Origin: Lachnospiraceae bacterium UBA4380
GTDB lineage: Bacteria; Bacillota; Clostridia; Lachnospirales; Lachnospiraceae
Assembly: GCA_002390025.1 (NCBI GenBank)
Contig: DGRU01000141.1
Coordinates: 4,416-22,589 of the forward strand
Reading direction: 5' to 3'
Length of the DNA stretch: 18,174 nt
The translations under genes and the position numbers were made by a program. Below are positions 14,289 through 18,174 of the stretch, in pieces (the first letter of the stretch is position 1; each line of letters starts with the position of its first letter). The notes under the pieces were generated by a model. It searched no databases and was not told the DNA's origin. It saw only the letters and a list, made by a program, of their open reading frames with translations.

Positions 14289-16979
14289 ATGAAGAAAACA
14301 GCATGCAGAGTGAAGAAGACACTGTCCGTTGCAATCATTTTTATGCTGATCCTGTGCGGTTTTACCGGTCGCGGGGAAACCGTATCAGCATCGGAAAAGG
14401 GTGTTAGGAGTCCTGCGGAATCTGCAGATCTGGTGCGGGAGTATACCGGTGAGAAGGGAGCTTTTGCCATTCCGGAGGGTCTGACGCCTGAAGTGGCATC
14501 GGAGTATCTGGAGATCGTAAAGGAAATCTGCAGTGAGTACGGCCCTGAGCGCTTCTGCTGGAGAGACGGGGATTTATTGCCGCACAGAGTCGGATTTTGC
14601 GGAGGCCTGTTTGCAAATCTGGATGACGACGGTGTGCCGGAGATGATCCTGCAGTACAGGGCGGAGGATCAGAACGATGAAGATGAAAGCGGTGCCGGAG
14701 AAGAACTCTGGACATGGCGGAAGGGGAATCCTTACCAGTCCCTCAAAAGACAGGAGCCTTCCTCGACAGCCCATGGAATCGGATATGTCTGCCTCCTGAA
14801 GGGAAAGAGCCGCGATTATATGAAGCAGGGCGGGATCCTGGAAGGTGAAACCAGTAAATCTTATTTCAGGCTTGATGAAAACGGGGATTATATTCTTGAA
14901 GAAAAGAATCTTCCGGATGAGAGTAAGTACGATGAAGTCAGGCTTTCGAAGGGAAATACGATTTTTCTGGCCAACAGTGATTATTTTCTCTATACGCTGG
15001 CCGGTGCCGCGGCAGAGGCGGACGGCTCGGATCCCATGATGATTCTTGCTGAAATGGGCTATGCCGTCGATCCCTCTTCCATGCGCGGCGAGACGGAGGA
15101 ATACGATCCCGCAGCTGCTGCAGTGGGAAAGAACGGAGAAGCGGACTGGTACGGAATTCTCCGATCCCTCTATGACAACAACCCGCAGGCTTTTGCGGAT
15201 TCCTCCAAACTGACTGCCACTGTGCATTCGGACCAGGACATGGGCTGGTATACCCGGGACGGCATTCTGGGAGCAGAATTGCTTGATATGACGGGAGACG
15301 GCAAGGACGACCTGGTCCTGTATCGAATACGGTCCTCCAAAGACGGGATTCCTCACGAAGACCTGTATATGAGTATTTATACATGTAAAGACGGTAAGAT
15401 CATCGGATCCTGGGAGACACGTGTAAATGAAGACGCCATGGTGCCCTTCACCGGTGTGTCCTACGATTCCATACGGGTCGGTTCCGTGAAGCTGGACGGC
15501 AGTCCTTATATCTGGACGGAATATGCCCATAACAGTCATTATGCCAACGGATCCACCTTTGTTGTGACCCTGTTCGGCTATGATGAATACGACGGGGAGT
15601 GCAGCCTTCGCCGGTACTGGTTAAACGGCAAAACAACAGCGGGGACAAACGGGGTCGTGTTTTCCCTGCAGACCTTCGGACATGACAGTGATGGCATGGA
15701 ACCTGACAGTGACGAACTTTTGTGGACCGACAATTACGGAAACGGAGACCAGGGTCCCTGCGCAGATCCGTCCGCAGCCGTTGCCGAGGGCTATAAGAGA
15801 ATAGGTTTTCCGGATACAGCGGTGTACGGCGGCGATCCTTCGACAGAGACCGGGGCCGGCGGAGACGAGTTCAGGGATCAGTTTCCCACCTACTGGAATA
15901 CAACTGTAGTGAAAAAAACCGTCCAGCTCATTGAGTCCGGCACAGGACCCAATGACAACAGGGAAATGACTTCCAGGATCAATGATTTTACTAAAGCGGA
16001 GAGCAGCATTCGCAAGCACGACAGTGTTTTTTCTGAATACATTGAATTTCTCTCTGCACTTGCCTCCGGAGATCCTGAGAAAGTGACTGCAGGAGGAGCA
16101 GGACAGAAGTCTTCCTCCTCCGGCGGGGAGACAGGAAAGGCCGGAAAGACAGGGAAGTCCGGGGAAAACGCCGGACAGAAAACGGGAAAGACTGAAAAAT
16201 CCGCAGGGCAAAAAACGGGAAATACTGACAAGGCCTCCGGAAAAAACACGGGAAAGACCGATAAGGCCTCCGGAAAAAACACGGGAAAGATCGATAAAGA
16301 TGTCAGAGAAAAGTCGGGCGGACCGGAGAAAGTTGCCAGCGGTACGACAGGGATCAAAGGCGTGAATGTCTCCGGAGAAAAAGGCATTCTCTCTGCGGAA
16401 GCCAGGCCCGGAGACACGGTGACACTGGGCTCCTATGCCGCATCTGCGGACGGCACTGAATCTCCTGTTGAGTGGACTGTGCTGGAGAACAGGGACGGTT
16501 ATGCCCTTCTGATCAGCAGGTATGCTGTGGACTGCCTTCCTTACCACGATTCCTGGGATGACATGACCTGGGAGAAATGTTCTCTGCGCACCTGGCTCAA
16601 TGTCGATTTTCTGGAAGAGACTTTTTCTCCTGAAGAGAGGAAGTGCATCGTTTCGAGCACAGTTGTGAACCGTGACAACAGCGGAAATCCCGCCGGGGCT
16701 GTCACCAATGATCAGGTTTTCATCCTGGATATCGATGAACTGGAGCAGTATTTTGACTCTGATGAGGACCGCAGGGCCGGGGCAACCGACTATGCACAGA
16801 GTCAGGGGGCTTACGTGGATGAGAAACGCGACGCCTGCTGGTACTGGGTGAGAAATCCCGGAGACAGTCCCAGATATGCGGTTTACGTAAACTGCCTGGG
16901 AGATATTCTCGAGAGAGGCTCTCTGGTATTCGGAAATACATTCGGGGTGCGGCCTGCGATCCGGGTCAGGACCTACTGA
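14289..16979 (+). CDS. Large secreted protein with Ca-loop-like motifs, Lys/Gly linker and C-terminal DUF6273-like domain
   Basis: 896 residues from the ATG with GAGAGGG 8 bases upstream; the in-frame ATG at 14268 overlaps a GGAAAGG too closely. Residues 1-34 are a signal peptide (KKTACRVKK, hydrophobic core, likely cut after TVSA); the LILC in the core is not a good lipobox. Residues about 60-580 are not a family I can name, but contain two Asp-rich loops, NLDDDGVPEM (110-119) and DMTGDGKDD (333-341), like those of calcium-binding VCBS/FG-GAP or EF-type repeats. Residues about 602-695 are a low-complexity G/K/S/T linker. Residues 708-896 match the DUF6273 pattern: GDTVTLGSY, a PVEW-TVL strand, LLISRYAVDCLPY, SLRTWLN, and a final GVRPAIRV. 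It is probably exported and may stay with the cell wall through the basic linker; its function is unknown. Confidence 0.85.
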   Translation: MKKTACRVKKTLSVAIIFMLILCGFTGRGETVSASEKGVRSPAESADLVREYTGEKGAFAIPEGLTPEVASEYLEIVKEICSEYGPERFCWRDGDLLPHRVGFCGGLFANLDDDGVPEMILQYRAEDQNDEDESGAGEELWTWRKGNPYQSLKRQEPSSTAHGIGYVCLLKGKSRDYMKQGGILEGETSKSYFRLDENGDYILEEKNLPDESKYDEVRLSKGNTIFLANSDYFLYTLAGAAAEADGSDPMMILAEMGYAVDPSSMRGETEEYDPAAAAVGKNGEADWYGILRSLYDNNPQAFADSSKLTATVHSDQDMGWYTRDGILGAELLDMTGDGKDDLVLYRIRSSKDGIPHEDLYMSIYTCKDGKIIGSWETRVNEDAMVPFTGVSYDSIRVGSVKLDGSPYIWTEYAHNSHYANGSTFVVTLFGYDEYDGECSLRRYWLNGKTTAGTNGVVFSLQTFGHDSDGMEPDSDELLWTDNYGNGDQGPCADPSAAVAEGYKRIGFPDTAVYGGDPSTETGAGGDEFRDQFPTYWNTTVVKKTVQLIESGTGPNDNREMTSRINDFTKAESSIRKHDSVFSEYIEFLSALASGDPEKVTAGGAGQKSSSSGGETGKAGKTGKSGENAGQKTGKTEKSAGQKTGNTDKASGKNTGKTDKASGKNTGKIDKDVREKSGGPEKVASGTTGIKGVNVSGEKGILSAEARPGDTVTLGSYAASADGTESPVEWTVLENRDGYALLISRYAVDCLPYHDSWDDMTWEKCSLRTWLNVDFLEETFSPEERKCIVSSTVVNRDNSGNPAGAVTNDQVFILDIDELEQYFDSDEDRRAGATDYAQSQGAYVDEKRDACWYWVRNPGDSPRYAVYVNCLGDILERGSLVFGNTFGVRPAIRVRTY
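16230..16295 (+). repeat. 33-bp coding repeat in the Lys/Gly linker
   Basis: Two nearly identical 33-bp units at 16230-16262 and 16263-16295 encode KASGKNTGKTD and KASGKNTGKID (residues 648-669). Weaker copies of the same 11-residue pattern (TGK-TEKS, TGN-TDKA) precede them from about 16140. High nucleotide identity points to recent slippage. Confidence 0.88.
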
Positions 16980-17004
16980 CAAGCGGCGGAAGAACTGGTA
17001 CAAT
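16976..17004 (+). promoter_or_regulatory. Promoter of the methyltransferase gene, -35 overlapping the upstream stop codon
   Basis: CTGACA (16976-16981, five of six to TTGACA) and TACAAT (16999-17004, five of six) are exactly 17 bp apart, and TGG before the -10 makes it extended. The TGA stop of the preceding gene (16977-16979) lies inside the -35. In the leader, ACGGAC (17052-17057) and GTCCGT (17059-17064) form a perfect operator-like dyad around one base. Confidence 0.75.
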
Positions 17005-17107
17005 AAACAGCAGTATGGCACAGGCGTCCGCAGGCTCACCGGGAGCATCCGACGGACTGTCCGTATATAGCTATTGCTGACGCGCGCAACAAAGGAGAAA
17101 AAAGACT

Positions 17108-17890
17108 TTGGACAGTTACACCAGTTTTTCCTATGTGTATGACACTTTTATGGACCAGGAGCCCTATGACGAATGGGCGGACCGGGTGTGTGATTATCTG
17201 GAAAAATACGGCCTTCCGCGTTCGGAAAAAAGCGGAAGCGAAGAGAATATTGTTGTGGACCTGGGATGCGGCACGGGAAAGCTCACCCAGATCATGGATG
17301 ACCGCGGCTATGATATGATCGGCATTGATCTGTCCCCGGATATGCTCTCCATCGCCCAGGAGCGCAAGATCGAATCCGGCAGGGACATTCTCTACACCCT
17401 GCAGGATATGCGCGATTTCGAGCTCTACGGGGCGGCAGGCGCCATGATCAGCGTCGGAGACAGTATCAATTACCTGCTGGAGGAAGCAGATCTGGAAGAC
17501 TTGTTTGCCTGTGTGGAGCGCGGCCTTCTGCCGGGCGGCGTATTTGTCTTTGATTTCAAGACCATCCACCTCTACCGGGATGTGATCGGCGACAGCACGA
17601 TCGCTGAGGACCGCGGCGAATGTGCCTTTATCTGGGACAATTACTACGACCCCGAGTCCTGTATCAATGAATACGACCTGGCTGTTTTTGTCCGGGAGGA
17701 CAGTGAGGACGGGAGTCTCTACCGCCGCTTTGACGAAGTCCACCGTCAGAGGGGCTACACACCGGACCAGCTGCGCAGGGCGGCGGAGAAGGCAGGTCTT
17801 GTCTGGGTCGCCATGCAGGATTCCGTCACCGCGGGTGAGATAGACGAAGAGACGGAGCGCGCTATGGCGGCGGTGAGAAAGCCCCGCTGA
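17108..17890 (+). CDS. Class I SAM-dependent methyltransferase, TTG start
   Basis: A 260-residue cytosolic protein. Motif I is VVDLGCGTGKLT (49-60), the acidic SAM-ribose residue is D74 in IGIDLSPDML, and further strands include an AAGAMISVGDSINYLL stretch after residue 110 and GGVFVFDFKT near 140. This is a Rossmann-type methyltransferase of a widespread Firmicute group whose substrate I do not know. The TTG at 17108 is chosen because AGGAGA lies about 10 bases upstream and because the first residues, YTSFSYVYDTFMD, are a conserved opening in this group; the ATG at 17150 would cut that motif off. It has its own promoter and no partner gene in the window. Confidence 0.87.
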   Translation: MDSYTSFSYVYDTFMDQEPYDEWADRVCDYLEKYGLPRSEKSGSEENIVVDLGCGTGKLTQIMDDRGYDMIGIDLSPDMLSIAQERKIESGRDILYTLQDMRDFELYGAAGAMISVGDSINYLLEEADLEDLFACVERGLLPGGVFVFDFKTIHLYRDVIGDSTIAEDRGECAFIWDNYYDPESCINEYDLAVFVREDSEDGSLYRRFDEVHRQRGYTPDQLRRAAEKAGLVWVAMQDSVTAGEIDEETERAMAAVRKPR

Positions 17891-17934
17891 TCATTGTGTT
17901 TTGACCGCGCAGCTGCCGGGACTTCATAACAGGC

Positions 17935-18023
17935 GCGGGAGATGCGCACAAAAGAAAAACCTGATGCATGGCGCATCTCCGCAGGCGGGAAAACCTGATG
18001 CATCGTATATCTCCGCAGGCGGG
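17935..18023. repeat. 34-bp direct repeat with an overlapping hairpin
   Basis: Units at 17956-17989 and 17990-18023 share AAAACCTGATGCAT and ATCTCCGCAGGCGGG and differ only in the few bases between. GCGGGAGATGCGC at 17935-17947 pairs with GCGCATCTCCGC at 17971-17982 (12 pairs, one bulged G), so unit 1 can fold back on its flank while unit 2, changed at that spot, pairs less well. No gene is seen between 17891 and the end of the window; two minus-strand frames there show no family features. Confidence 0.8.
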
Positions 18024-18102
18024 TCCTGTTTAGCGCAGTGTTCATAAAACAGTAAGACTGAAAAATGAGCACTGTTGCTATCGGGTTGGCTAAGAAAAAG
18101 TG

Positions 18103-18155
18103 AAGCGTGATATTCCATACCATTACGGTGTGGCGTATCACGCTTTTATTTTTTG
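18103..18155 (+). terminator. Rho-independent terminator
   Basis: AAGCGTGATA (18103-18112) pairs perfectly with TATCACGCTT (18136-18145). After a 2x2 internal loop a second stem, CCATACC with GGTGTGG, closes the hairpin. A TTTATTTTTT tail follows. It lies about 210 bp after the methyltransferase stop and is the first terminator on that strand. Confidence 0.88.
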
Positions 18156-18174
18156 CCTGGATAAAAAGAAGATG

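Noticed and set aside
17924..18141. Two minus-strand frames near the right end
   Set aside because: They cross the terminator stem and the 34-bp repeat and show no ribosome site or family features.

Overview
The window looks like a chromosomal segment of an obligately anaerobic Firmicute (Clostridia, probably Lachnospiraceae-like; inferred from gene content, not proven). Reasons: a HydE maturase for [FeFe]-hydrogenase, a giant oxygen-sensitive-type acyl-CoA dehydratase/benzoyl-CoA reductase activase, a phenylacetate-CoA ligase, a DegV protein, a secreted DUF6273-like protein, strong purine-rich Shine-Dalgarno sites and frequent extended -10 promoters. Coding DNA is moderately GC-rich; one intergenic stretch (4100-4480) is clearly AT-rich. 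There is no tRNA, rRNA, transposase, integrase or cas gene.

Layout. 1-290: 3' end of a phenylacetate-CoA ligase (+). 291-795: a 223-bp palindrome-rich unit repeated 2.3 times. 922-1791: a radical SAM protein (+) ending in a strong terminator. 1918-2673: a non-coding two-level repeat (about 52-bp units in a 325-bp higher-order period) sitting between that terminator and the terminator of the converging gene. 2840-4099: a stand-alone tryptophan synthase beta chain (-). 4303-4606: an orphan terminator, four perfectly spaced 32-bp iterons whose last copy forms a promoter, and a leader with two hairpins. 4608-9923: a 1771-residue activase with two ASKHA/Fe-S modules, an Ala-rich 15-residue repeat insert and a DUF2229/HgdB-like C-terminal half. 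9897-10103: a palindromic intergenic element bracketed by a duplication of the last codons of the activase gene. 10208-13967: degV, a small lipoprotein, hydE and hisC, all (+), with no terminator seen between them and a good one after hisC (possible operon). 14289-16979: a large secreted protein. 17108-17890: a SAM methyltransferase started at TTG. 17891-18174: a 34-bp duplication and a terminator.

How the genes fit together. The activase, HydE and the radical SAM protein all need [4Fe-4S] clusters and strict anaerobiosis. No dehydratase, hydrogenase structural gene, hydF, hydG, trpA or other his gene lies in the window, so the partners must be elsewhere. Most single genes belong to known families. 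What stands out is the density and variety of tandem repeats (periods 223, 325/52, 32, 158, 20, 9-10 and 34 bp between genes; 45 and 33 bp inside genes), and two of them in particular: the repeat insert in the middle of the activase and the iteron array over its promoter.
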